Assembly: GCA_947457615.1 (NCBI GenBank) | Contig: CANGWK010000007.1 | Coordinates: 1-64,000 of the forward strand | From: Flavobacteriaceae bacterium | GTDB lineage: Bacteria; Bacteroidota; Bacteroidia; Flavobacteriales; Flavobacteriaceae | Length of the DNA stretch: 64,000 nucleotides | Reading direction: 5' to 3' | Part shown: piece after piece, positions 29,081-38,534 of the stretch | Layout: each line of letters begins with the position of its first letter | Position numbering within the stretch: the stretch's first letter is position 1 | Position numbers and translations under genes: made by a program | Notes under the pieces: generated by a model | Told to the model about the DNA's origin: nothing | Databases searched by the model: none | The model's input: the letters and a program-made list of their open reading frames with translations, nothing else

Positions 29081-31717
29081 ATGAAATCAAAAGACATCCG
29101 CAAGCAATTTCTTCAATTCTTTGAAACCAAAGGACATTTAATAGTTCCATCAGCACCAATAGTTTTAAAAGACGATCCAACCCTAATGTTTAACAACTCT
29201 GGAATGGCGCAATTCAAAGAATATTTTTTAGGAAACGGAATTCCTAAAAGCAAGCGAATAGCCGACACCCAAAAATGCCTTCGCGTTTCCGGAAAACACA
29301 ACGATTTAGAAGATGTGGGTTTTGATACTTACCACCACACCATGTTCGAAATGCTAGGGAATTGGTCTTTTGGAGATTATTTTAAGAAAGAAGCCATCAA
29401 TTGGGCATGGGAATTATTAACCGAAGTATATAAAATTCAAAAAGAAAATCTATACGTTTCTGTTTTTGAAGGAAGCCCCGAAGAAAATGTTCCTTTTGAT
29501 CAAGAAGCTTGGGATATTTGGAAAGAGCTTATAGACGAAGATCGAATCATCTTAGGAAACAAAAAAGACAATTTCTGGGAAATGGGCGATCAAGGTCCGT
29601 GTGGACCATGTTCTGAAATCCATGTTGATTTACGTACCGCCAAAGAAAAAGCACTAGTTTCAGGAAAAAGTTTAGTTAATAACGACCACCCACAAGTTGT
29701 TGAAATCTGGAACAATGTGTTCATGGAATTCAACCGTAAAGCCGATGGTTCACTAGAAAAACTTCCTGCACAACACGTAGATACCGGAATGGGATTTGAG
29801 CGTTTGTGTATGGCTTTACAAAACAAAACATCCAATTACGACACAGATGTTTTTACACCACTTATTGAAAAAGTAGAACAAATTACAGGATTAAGATATA
29901 CTCCAAACGAAATTAACAATATATCCGAGGAACAAAACAAAACCAATATTGCCATTCGTGTGGTTGTAGATCACGTTCGAGCTGTAGCATTTGCTATTGC
30001 CGATGGTCAATTACCGTCCAATACTGGTGCGGGTTATGTAATTCGTAGAATTTTACGTCGTGCCATCCGTTACGGATTTACCTTTTTAGATACCAAAGAA
30101 CCATTTATTAATAAATTAGTGGAAGTTTTGGCAAATCAAATGGGTGAATTCTTCCCAGAAATTAAAGCACAACAACAATTGGTTACTAATGTAATTCGTG
30201 AAGAAGAAGCATCATTCTTAAGAACTTTAGAACAAGGATTACAATTGCTAGACAAAGTGATTTCGGAATCTAACGGAAAAATAATCCAAGGAGAAAAAGC
30301 CTTCGAATTGTACGATACTTTTGGTTTTCCAATTGATTTAACCGCGCTAATCTTAAGAGAAAAAGGATTCGAACTAGACGAAGCCGGATTTACAGCTGCT
30401 ATGCAAGAACAAAAGAATCGATCTCGTGCTGCATCTGAAGTATCAACCGAAGATTGGTCGGTTTTAATTCCTGGAAATGTAGAAACTTTTGTTGGTTACG
30501 ACCAAACCGAAAAAGAAGTAAAAATTACTCGCATCCGAAAAGTAGATTCTAAAAAGGACGGAGTTTTATACCAAATAGTTTTAGATAACACGCCTTTCTA
30601 TCCAGAAGGTGGGGGGCAAGTAGGCGATAAAGGAATCTTAGTTTCTGCTAACGAAACCATTGAAATTATCGACACCAAAAAAGAAAATAACTTAATTCTG
30701 CATTTTGCAAAACAACTTCCAGAGAATGTTTCAACTAGTTTTGAAGCCAAAGTAAACACCGATTTAAGAACGTCGACTTCTAAAAACCACTCGGCTACCC
30801 ACTTGATGCACCAAGCTTTGCGCTCCATTTTAGGTACGCATGTAGAACAAAAAGGTTCCTTAGTAAATCCAGAGCGATTACGTTTCGACTTTTCGCATTT
30901 TGCAAAAGTTACCGACGAAGAAATTAAGCAAGTACAAGATTTCGTAAATGCAAGAATTGAAGAGCAATTGCCTTTAATAGAACGAAGAAGTATCCCGATT
31001 CAGCAAGCATTAGACGAAGGTGCGATGGCTTTATTTGGAGAAAAATATGGTGATAGTGTTCGTGCAATTAAGTTTGGAGAAAGCATGGAACTTTGTGGTG
31101 GAATTCATGTAAAAAACACTGCTGAAATTTGGCATTTCAAAATAGTTTCTGAGGGTGCTGTTGCAGCAGGAATTAGACGAATTGAAGCCATTACAGGTGC
31201 TGCTGTGAAGAATTTCTATACCAATCAAGAAAACATTTTAGCAGAAATTGCTACCACTTTAAAAAATCCTCAAGACACCATTAAAGCGTTAGTTTCTTTG
31301 CAAGAGGATAATGCAAAATTGAAAAAGCAACTAGAGCAATTATTGAAAGAAAAGATAGATGGATTGAAAAATGTTTTGTCTGCCGATTTTCAAGAAATAA
31401 ATGGAATTAACTTTTTAGCAAAACAAGTCGATTTGAATATGAGTGCTACTAAAGATTTAGCTCAAGCAATAGGAAGTTCCCAGCCAAATTCGTTTGTGGT
31501 TTTGGCTTCAATAGAAGATAACACACCAAACATCCATTGCTATATTGCCAAAGAATTGGTTACTGCTAAAAGTTTAAATGCAAATGCAGTCATTAAAGAA
31601 TTAGGAAAATACATTGAAGGTAATGGTGGTGGACAACCATTTTTCGCGTCTGGAAAAGGGAAAAATGTTGCTGGAATTCAAGAAGCATTGTCTAAAGCAG
31701 TTGATTTTGTGAAGTAA
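29081..31717 (+). CDS. alaS: Alanine--tRNA ligase
   Basis: This 878-residue class II synthetase has the standard AlaRS length. The catalytic core shows motif 1 and 2 stretches [15 protein letters not shown] and [14 protein letters not shown]. The tRNA recognition region follows. The editing domain has the Zn-binding [11 protein letters not shown] and CGGIHVKNT motifs. The C-terminal C-Ala domain ends with [12 protein letters not shown]. It charges tRNA-Ala and edits mis-charged Ser/Gly. It has its own promoter; the ATG at 29081 matches the usual N-terminus ([12 protein letters not shown]). Confidence 0.98.
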   Translation: MKSKDIRKQFLQFFETKGHLIVPSAPIVLKDDPTLMFNNSGMAQFKEYFLGNGIPKSKRIADTQKCLRVSGKHNDLEDVGFDTYHHTMFEMLGNWSFGDYFKKEAINWAWELLTEVYKIQKENLYVSVFEGSPEENVPFDQEAWDIWKELIDEDRIILGNKKDNFWEMGDQGPCGPCSEIHVDLRTAKEKALVSGKSLVNNDHPQVVEIWNNVFMEFNRKADGSLEKLPAQHVDTGMGFERLCMALQNKTSNYDTDVFTPLIEKVEQITGLRYTPNEINNISEEQNKTNIAIRVVVDHVRAVAFAIADGQLPSNTGAGYVIRRILRRAIRYGFTFLDTKEPFINKLVEVLANQMGEFFPEIKAQQQLVTNVIREEEASFLRTLEQGLQLLDKVISESNGKIIQGEKAFELYDTFGFPIDLTALILREKGFELDEAGFTAAMQEQKNRSRAASEVSTEDWSVLIPGNVETFVGYDQTEKEVKITRIRKVDSKKDGVLYQIVLDNTPFYPEGGGQVGDKGILVSANETIEIIDTKKENNLILHFAKQLPENVSTSFEAKVNTDLRTSTSKNHSATHLMHQALRSILGTHVEQKGSLVNPERLRFDFSHFAKVTDEEIKQVQDFVNARIEEQLPLIERRSIPIQQALDEGAMALFGEKYGDSVRAIKFGESMELCGGIHVKNTAEIWHFKIVSEGAVAAGIRRIEAITGAAVKNFYTNQENILAEIATTLKNPQDTIKALVSLQEDNAKLKKQLEQLLKEKIDGLKNVLSADFQEINGINFLAKQVDLNMSATKDLAQAIGSSQPNSFVVLASIEDNTPNIHCYIAKELVTAKSLNANAVIKELGKYIEGNGGGQPFFASGKGKNVAGIQEALSKAVDFVK

Positions 31718-31786
31718 ATTCCGTATATTTATACTCGCTAAACATCTCAAAGTGTATATTTTGCATAGTTTTTCAAAACCAATAAA

Positions 31787-32050
31787 ATGACAAGAGACCA
31801 ATTCATAACTAAAAATTCCCATCTTTTTTGGTACATCAAGAAAGAGGCAATTCCCAACATCAGTAATGAGGTGTTAGTGGAGTTTGTTTTTAATTATGGT
31901 ACTTGGCAAGATGTAAAAGACCTCATAAAAATCATTGGTTTCCAAGAGTTAAAGCGAGTTTATGAAGATGTAACCGATAGAAAAGTTGGGAACTATCTTC
32001 CGGAAATGTTAAGTTTAATGGGGCGAATTAGCGATAAATATGCATCTTGA
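31787..32050 (+). CDS. DUF6922-type protein, probable antitoxin of an AbiEii-like pair
   Basis: This 87-residue protein has FLFWYIKKEA-like and NYGTWQDVKDLIKIIG stretches, typical of small proteins encoded just before AbiEii/AbiGii nucleotidyltransferase toxins in Bacteroidetes (DUF6922, from memory). Its last 11 nt overlap the start of the downstream toxin-like frame at 32040. The frame is intact, whereas the partner is broken. The antitoxin role is inferred from context. Confidence 0.7.
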   Translation: MTRDQFITKNSHLFWYIKKEAIPNISNEVLVEFVFNYGTWQDVKDLIKIIGFQELKRVYEDVTDRKVGNYLPEMLSLMGRISDKYAS

Positions 32051-32658
32051 AATATTAAGCCCAGAGCAAAAGGAATTACTTCCAATAATTTCTCAATTTA
32101 AAAGAGAGTATTATTTGGTTGTCGGTATACTGCTATTGCTTTGCATATTGGTCATAGAGAGTCTATAGATTTTGACTTGTTTAAAGAAAAAGATATTCGT
32201 AAGAAAGTTGTTTTTTCAAAACTTAAAAATATTGATTATAAAGTTTCCTTTTCAGATTATAATCAAATTAATATGCTTTCGATTGGTGTTAAAATCACTT
32301 TTTTTTCTTTTCCCTATAATTTTCCTGTAAATTCAGAATTGGAAAAATTTATAAAAATGCCTGATTTGCTAACTCTTGCCGCAATGAAAGCCTTTGCTTT
32401 AGGCAGACGAGCAAAATGGAAAGACTATGTAGACTTGTATTTTATTTAAAATATCATTTTTCATTTCAAGAAATTTCTAATAAAGCAAAAATGATTTTCA
32501 AAGACGAATTCATTGAGAAACAATTCATTGCGCAATTGGGTTATTTTAATGGAATTTCCTATGAAGAGGCAGTAACCTATGTTATTCCAAATCCACCATC
32601 GGAAGAGGAAATCAAATTATTTCTTACCGATATTAGTATTTCGGGATTATCCGAATAA
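32040..32658 (+). pseudogene. Frameshifted AbiEii/AbiGii-type nucleotidyltransferase toxin
   Basis: Three frames together encode one protein. Frame 1 starts at ATG 32040 (MHLEILSPEQKELLPIISQF). Frame 2 gives TAIALHIGHRESIDFDLF up to VDLYFI* at 32449. Frame 3 continues LKYHFSFQEIS to 32658. The first shift is near 32126-32130 (GGTATACT where GGTACT is expected, a 2-nt gain), inside the GG-x-DxD nucleotidyltransferase motif. The second is a lost T near 32440-32447. Correcting both gives 206 codons including the stop. AbiEii toxins are NTP transferases that modify tRNA; this copy should be inactive. Confidence 0.82.
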
Positions 32659-32665
32659 TTAAAAA

Positions 32666-34411
32666 TTATTTTCGTTCCCCAATTTGCTGTCTCCACATGG
32701 CATAATACAAGCCTTTTTCTAGCAACAAATCGTAGTGTTTTCCTTGCTCGATAATTTTTCCTTGTTCCAATACAAATATTTTGTCGGCATGCATAATGGT
32801 AGATAATCGATGGGCAATTAGAACCGTAATTCGATTACTGTCGGAAATATTTCGGATGGTGGCATTAATTTCCTCTTCAGTTATTGAATCTAATGCCGAT
32901 GTAGCTTCGTCAAAAATCAACAAATTCGGATTTCGCAATATAGCACGCGCTATAGATAAACGTTGTTTTTCTCCACCTGAAATTTTCATTCCGCCTTCGC
33001 CAATAGTCGAGTTCAATCCGTCTTCGGCACGTTTTAGTAAACTTTCACAACTAGCTTTTTTTAGTACTTCATTAAGTTCTTCGTCCGTTGCGGTTGATTT
33101 AACAAACAATAAATTTTCTCTAATCGTTCCTGAAAAAAGTTGTGCGTCTTGGGTTACAAATCCCAATTGTTTTCTTAATTCCAATAAATCAATTTTTGTC
33201 GAATCAATTCCATTATAAAGAACCTTTCCTTGTTCAGGTGGATACAATCCAACCAATAATTTTACTAAAGTTGTTTTCCCAGCACCTGATGGCCCTACAA
33301 ATGCAACGGTTTCTCCTTGTTTGATTTCAAAATTTATACTTTCAACCGCTTTATAATTTGCAGTTTTATGTTGAAAACTCACATTTGAAAATAGTAAGGA
33401 ATGAATAGCGCCAACGTGTTCTGGATTTTTAGGACGGAATTCTTTAGGAGCACTCAATAGAATTTTGAAGTTTTCCATGGAAACTTTTGTCTCATTAAGT
33501 GCAATAATAAAATTGCCTAATTCTTGTAAAGGGCCAAATATATAAAAAGTAAAAAACACCATTGTTAGTAAATCTCCAACAATAATTTTACCACCAAATA
33601 AGAAATAATACAAAGTAAAAACCACAGAAGTTCTTAAAAAATGAACCGTTGTTCCTTGGATAAAACTTAGACTTCTAATAAATCGAATTTTTTCTAATTC
33701 AAGTTGTAGAATTTTGAAAGTATTCAAATTCAAACGTTTCTCTTCTTGATACGTTAAACCTAAACTTTTAACCAGTTCAATGTTTCTTAAACTTTCCGTT
33801 GTTGAACCTGCCAAAGAATTAGTTTGATTGACAATTTTTCTAGAAACTACTTTTATTTTTTTACCCAAATAAGAACTTACTAAGGCAATTATTGGTGCTG
33901 TAATTAGAAAAATTAACGAAATTCTGGAATCAATTCGGGAGACATATATTATTACAAAAATGAATCCAATTACGGTTTGAAAAATCAATGAAATTGAAAA
34001 GGTAATCAGCTTTTCAGAATCAGAACGCACTTTGGTTAATTTGCTTAATGTTTCGCCACTACGTTGGTCTTCAAAATCTTCAAATGGTAAGTCTAGCGAT
34101 TTTTTTATCCCGTCAGTATACATTTGAGCACCAGTACGCTGAATAACAATATTGGTAAAATAATCTTGAAAGTTTTTAGTAATTCTCGAAATCATTGCTG
34201 CACCAAGCGAAAGTCCTAACCAAAAACTTAAGACTTTGATAAATGCAATTTTATCCCCTTTAAAACTTCCAATTTCAACACCACAATGCTGCATTAATTT
34301 TCCTGTAATAATGGAATCAGATAAACTGAAACAAATATTAATTGCTGCCATAAGTAGGGCAAAAAATAGTAAAACTTTGTGTTTAATTATATAGGAATAG
34401 AGAAGTTTCAT
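32666..34411 (-). CDS. ABC exporter, fused permease and ATPase (MsbA-like)
   Basis: This 581-residue half-transporter has a six-helix membrane domain (about 1-310) and an ATPase domain (340-575). The ATPase shows Walker A GPSGAGKTT, Q-loop (VTQD), signature SGGEKQRLSIAR, Walker B LLIFDEATSALD and H-loop AHRLST. All catalytic residues are present. It should work as a homodimer in the inner membrane. The substrate is not evident; lipids, peptides or drugs are all possible. It stands alone, convergent with the broken toxin gene. Confidence 0.93.
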   Translation of the reverse strand: MKLLYSYIIKHKVLLFFALLMAAINICFSLSDSIITGKLMQHCGVEIGSFKGDKIAFIKVLSFWLGLSLGAAMISRITKNFQDYFTNIVIQRTGAQMYTDGIKKSLDLPFEDFEDQRSGETLSKLTKVRSDSEKLITFSISLIFQTVIGFIFVIIYVSRIDSRISLIFLITAPIIALVSSYLGKKIKVVSRKIVNQTNSLAGSTTESLRNIELVKSLGLTYQEEKRLNLNTFKILQLELEKIRFIRSLSFIQGTTVHFLRTSVVFTLYYFLFGGKIIVGDLLTMVFFTFYIFGPLQELGNFIIALNETKVSMENFKILLSAPKEFRPKNPEHVGAIHSLLFSNVSFQHKTANYKAVESINFEIKQGETVAFVGPSGAGKTTLVKLLVGLYPPEQGKVLYNGIDSTKIDLLELRKQLGFVTQDAQLFSGTIRENLLFVKSTATDEELNEVLKKASCESLLKRAEDGLNSTIGEGGMKISGGEKQRLSIARAILRNPNLLIFDEATSALDSITEEEINATIRNISDSNRITVLIAHRLSTIMHADKIFVLEQGKIIEQGKHYDLLLEKGLYYAMWRQQIGERK

Positions 34412-34583
34412 AGGAACCTTTTTTTAAAAGAAGTGCATAAGTAATGAATAGATTTGCATTTGTAAGCAACATAGGGAAAAGGTTGGGAAGACCTATTGAT
34501 TATTTTTTCAAATAGAAAAATTTGTGCAAATTCGTGCTTAACTTTTGTTGTTTTAATAAATTATAGAGTTTTATTTTTTTCTA

Positions 34584-35144
34584 TTACCCAATCGGGATTG
34601 CAATATGTATTGCTCCCTGTGGAACCGAAGGAACTCTTATTTCTTGAATTATTTCTTTGCTCAAGGCAAAATTCACATCTTTACCTTCCCCTTGTAGAAA
34701 AAGGTTGGTTAATTCTTTTTCGGTTAGTTTAGAGTGCGTACTCATTGTTTGTGCAATTCGATTTTCCATACCTTCCAGTCTGCTAAGTGCTTCTTTAATT
34801 GCAGTTCTAGTTTGTGGTCCGCCAAAATTCATAGAAACACCATGGAATAGAAAAGCTGCATTTGGTGCGGCATATCGGTTTTGACCACTAGCAAAAATTA
34901 CATTGGCAATAGAATCTATTGTACCCGTATTGTGCATAGTAACGGCTATTTTACCTTGAAGTGAAATTAGATAATTATACAATACAAATCCCGAGTCTAC
35001 ATCGCCACCATTGGAAGAAATAAAAAAATAAAGTTCTGTAGGATTATGTTTTTGGATAGCATCCGAAGTAAATTGAATAAACTTGGATACTTTGACTGGG
35101 TCAATAGCATCAAAAAAATTAATGTATATGATTTTGTTTTCCAT
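34584..35144 (-). CDS. ClpP-like serine protease
   Basis: This 186-residue ClpP/crotonase-fold protein has SSNGGDVDSG (oxyanion-binding strand), TIDSIANVIFASG (nucleophile Ser in the GxxAS position), FLFHGVS (His of the triad) and GEGKDVNF (Asp), so a Ser-His-Asp triad is plausible. It is divergent from housekeeping ClpP. No Clp ATPase gene is nearby. It follows tpiA by 17 nt and may be the last gene of that operon. The substrate is unknown. Confidence 0.75.
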   Translation of the reverse strand: MENKIIYINFFDAIDPVKVSKFIQFTSDAIQKHNPTELYFFISSNGGDVDSGFVLYNYLISLQGKIAVTMHNTGTIDSIANVIFASGQNRYAAPNAAFLFHGVSMNFGGPQTRTAIKEALSRLEGMENRIAQTMSTHSKLTEKELTNLFLQGEGKDVNFALSKEIIQEIRVPSVPQGAIHIAIPIG

Positions 35145-35161
35145 CAGGAATAGTTTTTTTA

Positions 35162-35914
35162 TTATATTGCGTTTACAATAGCAACAAAATCATCGGCTTT
35201 CAATGCTGCACCACCAATTAATCCACCGTCCACATCTGGTTTTCCAAATATCTCTTTGGCATTGTCTGGTTTTACACTTCCACCATAAAGGATGGAAACA
35301 TCTTCCGCAATAGCACTTCCATAAGTATGTCGCACAGTTTCTCTTATGAATGCATGCATTTGTTGTGCTTGTTCGGGGCTAGCTGTTTCACCTGTGCCTA
35401 TTGCCCAGACTGGTTCGTAAGCAAGTATGATGTCTTGCCAAGCATCTTTTTCTAAATGAAATAAACCATCGCGCAATTGGTTTTCAACCACATTAAAATG
35501 TTGGTTATTTTGACGGTCTTTCAACTCTTCTCCAAAGCAAAAAATAACAGTCATGTCATTTTTTAAAGCAGTGTCTACTTTGTTTGCAATCATCGCATCT
35601 GACTCATGAAAAATTGCACGACGTTCAGAATGTCCAAGAATTACTGTATTTACACCTACACTTTTCAGCATATCTGCAGATATTTCTCCAGTATATGCTC
35701 CGCTTTCTGCTTGGTGCATATTTTGAGCAGCAACACTAATATTGGTATATTCTAAATGGTCTACTGCAGAGGCTAAGTTTATAAATGTTGGAGCGACCAC
35801 GATTTGAACTTCTTTATCCAACGGTAATTTATCAATTAATTCGTTCAATAAATCTTCCGTTTCTTCGGCATTTTTATTCATCTTCCAGTTGCCAGCAACA
35901 ATCTTTGTTCTCAT
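35162..35914 (-). CDS. tpiA: Triose-phosphate isomerase
   Basis: This 250-residue TIM-barrel enzyme has GNWKMNK (Asn/Lys of the active site), GHSERR (electrophilic His), AYEPVWAIGTG (catalytic Glu and loop 6) and YGGSVKPDNA (phosphate binding). It interconverts dihydroxyacetone phosphate and glyceraldehyde 3-phosphate in glycolysis. It lies 1 nt after the TlpA-like gene in an operon with envelope redox proteins. Confidence 0.98.
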   Translation of the reverse strand: MRTKIVAGNWKMNKNAEETEDLLNELIDKLPLDKEVQIVVAPTFINLASAVDHLEYTNISVAAQNMHQAESGAYTGEISADMLKSVGVNTVILGHSERRAIFHESDAMIANKVDTALKNDMTVIFCFGEELKDRQNNQHFNVVENQLRDGLFHLEKDAWQDIILAYEPVWAIGTGETASPEQAQQMHAFIRETVRHTYGSAIAEDVSILYGGSVKPDNAKEIFGKPDVDGGLIGGAALKADDFVAIVNAI

Positions 35915-35915
35915 T

Positions 35916-36416
35916 TTATAATGTTTTTAGAGTAGTATTTATTTTGTCAAAATCAGTTTCGATGGCTCGATAAATTTCAATTGCACCATTTTTATTAATT
36001 ACCATATACCTCGGAATCCAATCTAAATCAATAGATTTTCCGAATGCACCTTTCATTCCATCAACATCATTCACCCAATAGTGATCGCCTGTGATCTGGT
36101 GTTTTTCAATTCCTGCTTTCCATTTGTCAAACGTTTTGTCCAAAGAAATAAACACGTAAGCGACCTCTTCGTTATTTGCTTGCAGTTCTTTTACTTTAGG
36201 CATTGCTCCAACACAATCCCCGCACCAAGAAGCCCAAACTTCAATAACTAAGGTTTTGCCTTTGTACTTTTTTAAAACCTCTTTGAAAGTAATTTCTTTG
36301 TTGTCGGTATTAGTTAATTTTCCTTTTAACGCAACTTTAGAAAATTCATTTTTTTGTGCATTGCTGCAAGAGATGCAAGCCATAGTTATAACTATTAATA
36401 ATACTATTTTTTTCAT
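35916..36416 (-). CDS. TlpA-like thioredoxin-fold lipoprotein
   Basis: This 166-residue protein has a lipoprotein signal with a lipobox ending CISC at about residue 17, so it is probably membrane-anchored in the envelope. The thioredoxin fold has the active-site CxxC motif WASWCGDCVGAMP at about residue 65. TlpA/ResA proteins reduce or resolve disulfides of exported proteins or cytochromes. It lies between the MauE operon genes and tpiA; the partner for electron supply may be the MauE-like protein upstream. Confidence 0.88.
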   Translation of the reverse strand: MKKIVLLIVITMACISCSNAQKNEFSKVALKGKLTNTDNKEITFKEVLKKYKGKTLVIEVWASWCGDCVGAMPKVKELQANNEEVAYVFISLDKTFDKWKAGIEKHQITGDHYWVNDVDGMKGAFGKSIDLDWIPRYMVINKNGAIEIYRAIETDFDKINTTLKTL

Positions 36417-36437
36417 GTTTTTTTAAAGTTTAATGAT

Positions 36438-36665
36438 TTAATTTTTTATGGGATTGTAAAAACGGCCAATCCATTTTAATAATAGTACTAAATTTACTAC
36501 ACTAGCCAAAATTCCTATTGTTGGATATAATGGTAAATCGAATATTTTTAAATTGCTTTTAATCAGTATTAGGTAGATTCCAATCTTAATAAATAAAACA
36601 CTAATTACAATATTGTAAATTGCAATGGCTTTTCTATTGACAACTATTTTAAATGTATTTAGCAT
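36438..36665 (-). CDS. Small two-helix membrane protein
   Basis: This 75-residue hydrophobic protein has two predicted membrane helices (about 14-35, IAIYNIVISVLFIKIGIYLILI, and 46-66, LYPTIGILASVVNLVLLLKWI). No family was recognised. Its start codon directly abuts the stop of the MauE-like gene, so it is translationally coupled to it. It may be an accessory subunit of the redox system. Confidence 0.7.
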   Translation of the reverse strand: MLNTFKIVVNRKAIAIYNIVISVLFIKIGIYLILIKSNLKIFDLPLYPTIGILASVVNLVLLLKWIGRFYNPIKN

Positions 36666-37769
36666 TTATTTGTTTAAATCTATAAATGATTTATGAAGGT
36701 ACACATTTAAATCGGAACCATTAAATTTACCCTCCTTTATTCCCCAATAGTATTTAATTTCGTTTCCATTCCAAAGGTATTTCACTCCTGGAGTGTCTTT
36801 ACCTTTTCCTAAAATATTCCAAAACGGAATAACTTCTATAATTGTATAGGGATAAGTTGCACCTGCTTCTTTAAAGAAATCGGGAATTAATTCGGCTTCT
36901 TCGTTCATGAAAATAACAGAAAGTGGAGGCAGAGAAGCATCTTTTTTTCTCATTTCAGTTAATTCTTTTGCAGCAGTGCGACAATGATCACAACCTGGAA
37001 CGAAATAACATAATATTTTTTTGCCTTTGTCAATACTAGGAAAAAACTTAGCATTCCCTGATTTTATTTTCTTCGGTTCACTTACATTTTCAACTTCTAC
37101 CTTCTTAATGGTGTCTTTTTTAACGTCAGTAATTGGAGTATCTTTTTTTATAGTATCTACTGGAACAACTGCCTCCGATATTGTGTCTTGTGGCGTTTCC
37201 ATCATTGGAGAAACTGTAAAATTCGTTGCTGGTGGCTGAATAGGTGCCAACATGTAAATCCCTAAAATAGTTGCAAAAAGAACCGTTGTTAAAATCCAGA
37301 AGTTTCCATCGTTAGCTGTTTTTGGTAGTAATTTATATAAATAAACGAGCATTCCAACCGCTACAATATTTTTAATGATTGCCTCAATAGGTGTCATCGG
37401 CAACAATTCACCAAAGCAACCACAGTTTCCAGAGTTACCGCCGCTTAAATAAGTAACATAGGTTAAATGCCCTATGAATACTGCTAACATTGTTATAGTA
37501 ACTGGAACTAAAAATTTACGTAGCCAATTATTTTGCAATAGCAATAATCCTAAAGCCAATTCAATTCCGATAAGGGTTCGTGAAAAATAAGGCGCAAAAC
37601 CTTCAGAAAATCCAATCGTATAAAGTTGTTTTACTTCAAATGTTGAAATAGCAAAATAAGGAGAATCTAATAAATGTCCCTTAGAAAGTTTTGCCAATGC
37701 TGAAAGAATGAACAATGCCGAGACAATAATCCGGAGGCTCCAAGCGGTATAGTTTTTTTTAGTTACCAT
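36666..37769 (-). CDS. MauE/DoxX membrane protein fused to a thioredoxin-like domain (BT_3928-type)
   Basis: This 367-residue protein has four membrane helices within residues 8-150 with the motif GNCGCFGE (about 115), typical of MauE/DoxX redox carriers. A fifth helix lies at about 158-175. A Thr/Pro/Lys-rich linker (185-235) leads to a periplasmic thioredoxin-like domain with CDHC (YFVPGCDHCRTAAKEL, about 250). The architecture suggests that electrons pass from the membrane to an envelope thioredoxin fold. The gene has its own promoter and heads the run to tpiA. In Bacteroides a similar gene adjoins DUF1599 and tpiA genes (from memory). Confidence 0.85.
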   Translation of the reverse strand: MVTKKNYTAWSLRIIVSALFILSALAKLSKGHLLDSPYFAISTFEVKQLYTIGFSEGFAPYFSRTLIGIELALGLLLLQNNWLRKFLVPVTITMLAVFIGHLTYVTYLSGGNSGNCGCFGELLPMTPIEAIIKNIVAVGMLVYLYKLLPKTANDGNFWILTTVLFATILGIYMLAPIQPPATNFTVSPMMETPQDTISEAVVPVDTIKKDTPITDVKKDTIKKVEVENVSEPKKIKSGNAKFFPSIDKGKKILCYFVPGCDHCRTAAKELTEMRKKDASLPPLSVIFMNEEAELIPDFFKEAGATYPYTIIEVIPFWNILGKGKDTPGVKYLWNGNEIKYYWGIKEGKFNGSDLNVYLHKSFIDLNK

Positions 37770-37783
37770 ATTGTAGGTTTTTA

Positions 37784-37791
37784 CAAAGATA
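37784..37791 (-). promoter_or_regulatory. -7 element of the MauE-tpiA operon
   Basis: On the minus strand TATCTTTG (37791-37784) matches TAnnTTTG and lies 15 nt upstream of the ATG at 37769, giving a very short leader. Confidence 0.55.
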
Positions 37792-37825
37792 GAAATGCTT
37801 TAATTAGTATATTGTTAACGAATTG

Positions 37826-38368
37826 TTATTGTCCAAATTTCATCAAAATCAATGCAAACACAGAATAGTTGATCATGTCTTGATAATTAGCATCAATACC
37901 TTCTGAAACTATAGTTATCCCTTGATTATCTTCTATTTGCTTTACGCGAAGTAGTTTTTGTAGGATCAAATCCGTTAAGGAACTAACTCGCATTTCGCGC
38001 CAAGCTTCACCATAATCATGATTTTTATCTTCCATCAGTTGCTTGGTAATCGCAATTTTCATATCGTAATTTTTCACAGCTTCATGTACTCCTAAATCTG
38101 GCTGTTCTACAACACCCATTTCCAATTGAATAAGAGCCATAATGCAATAATTTATAATACCAATAAATTCTCCAGTTTCATCTTCATCTACTTTTCTAAC
38201 GGCATTTTGTTGCAAACTTCTTATGCGTTGCGCTTTGATGTAAATTTGATCTGTTAAAGATGGCAGTCGTAAAATGCGCCAAGCACTTCCGTAATCAGTC
38301 ATTTTTTTTTCAAATAAATCTCGGCAAATGCCAATAACTTTATCGTATTCTTGTGAAGTATTCTTCAT
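37826..38368 (-). CDS. DUF1599 protein with two tandem copies of the domain
   Basis: This 180-residue protein has two copies of one motif: KMTDYGSAWRILRLPSLTDQI and KNHDYGEAWREMRVSSLTDLI. Each is followed by a helical stretch with INYCIMALIQLE or INYSVFALILMK. This tandem form is typical of DUF1599 proteins in Bacteroidetes, a family linked to nucleotide modification (Nmad1). The frame extends to a TTG at 38431, but that overlaps the TACATTTG promoter element at 38436-38429, so ATG 38368 (MKNTSQEYD) is preferred. An ATG at 38416 is a further option. It is divergent from folP. Confidence 0.85.
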   Translation of the reverse strand: MKNTSQEYDKVIGICRDLFEKKMTDYGSAWRILRLPSLTDQIYIKAQRIRSLQQNAVRKVDEDETGEFIGIINYCIMALIQLEMGVVEQPDLGVHEAVKNYDMKIAITKQLMEDKNHDYGEAWREMRVSSLTDLILQKLLRVKQIEDNQGITIVSEGIDANYQDMINYSVFALILMKFGQ

Positions 38369-38374
38369 TAATGG

Positions 38375-38382
38375 TATCTTTG
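38375..38382 (+). promoter_or_regulatory. Possible promoter element of folP
   Basis: TATCTTTG on the plus strand matches TAnnTTTG and lies just outside the preferred DUF1599 start. It would give folP a leader of about 145 nt that includes the heptamer-like repeat at 38500-38531. Confidence 0.35.
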
Positions 38383-38428
38383 TATGAAATTCTTTTTGCT
38401 TTGTGAAAATGTACATAATGTCTAGCGT

Positions 38429-38436
38429 CAAATGTA
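38429..38436 (-). promoter_or_regulatory. -7 element of the DUF1599 gene
   Basis: On the minus strand TACATTTG (38436-38429) matches TAnnTTTG. It lies 60 nt upstream of the preferred ATG at 38368 and overlaps the alternative TTG start. Confidence 0.5.
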
Positions 38437-38534
38437 AATAATATAGAATTAAGATGAAAATAAATCACAAATATTTTGAAATAAGGGATTAATTCTTTTA
38501 AATACTGAATACTTAGCACTGAACACTAAAATAA

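Noticed and set aside
34496..34732. Plus-strand open frame overlapping the ClpP-like gene
   Set aside because: Most of it is antisense to the ClpP-like gene, and the product has no recognisable features.
38369..38431. Longer DUF1599 protein starting at TTG 38431
   Set aside because: The TTG overlaps the -7 element TACATTTG. The conserved part begins at MKNTSQEYD (38368).
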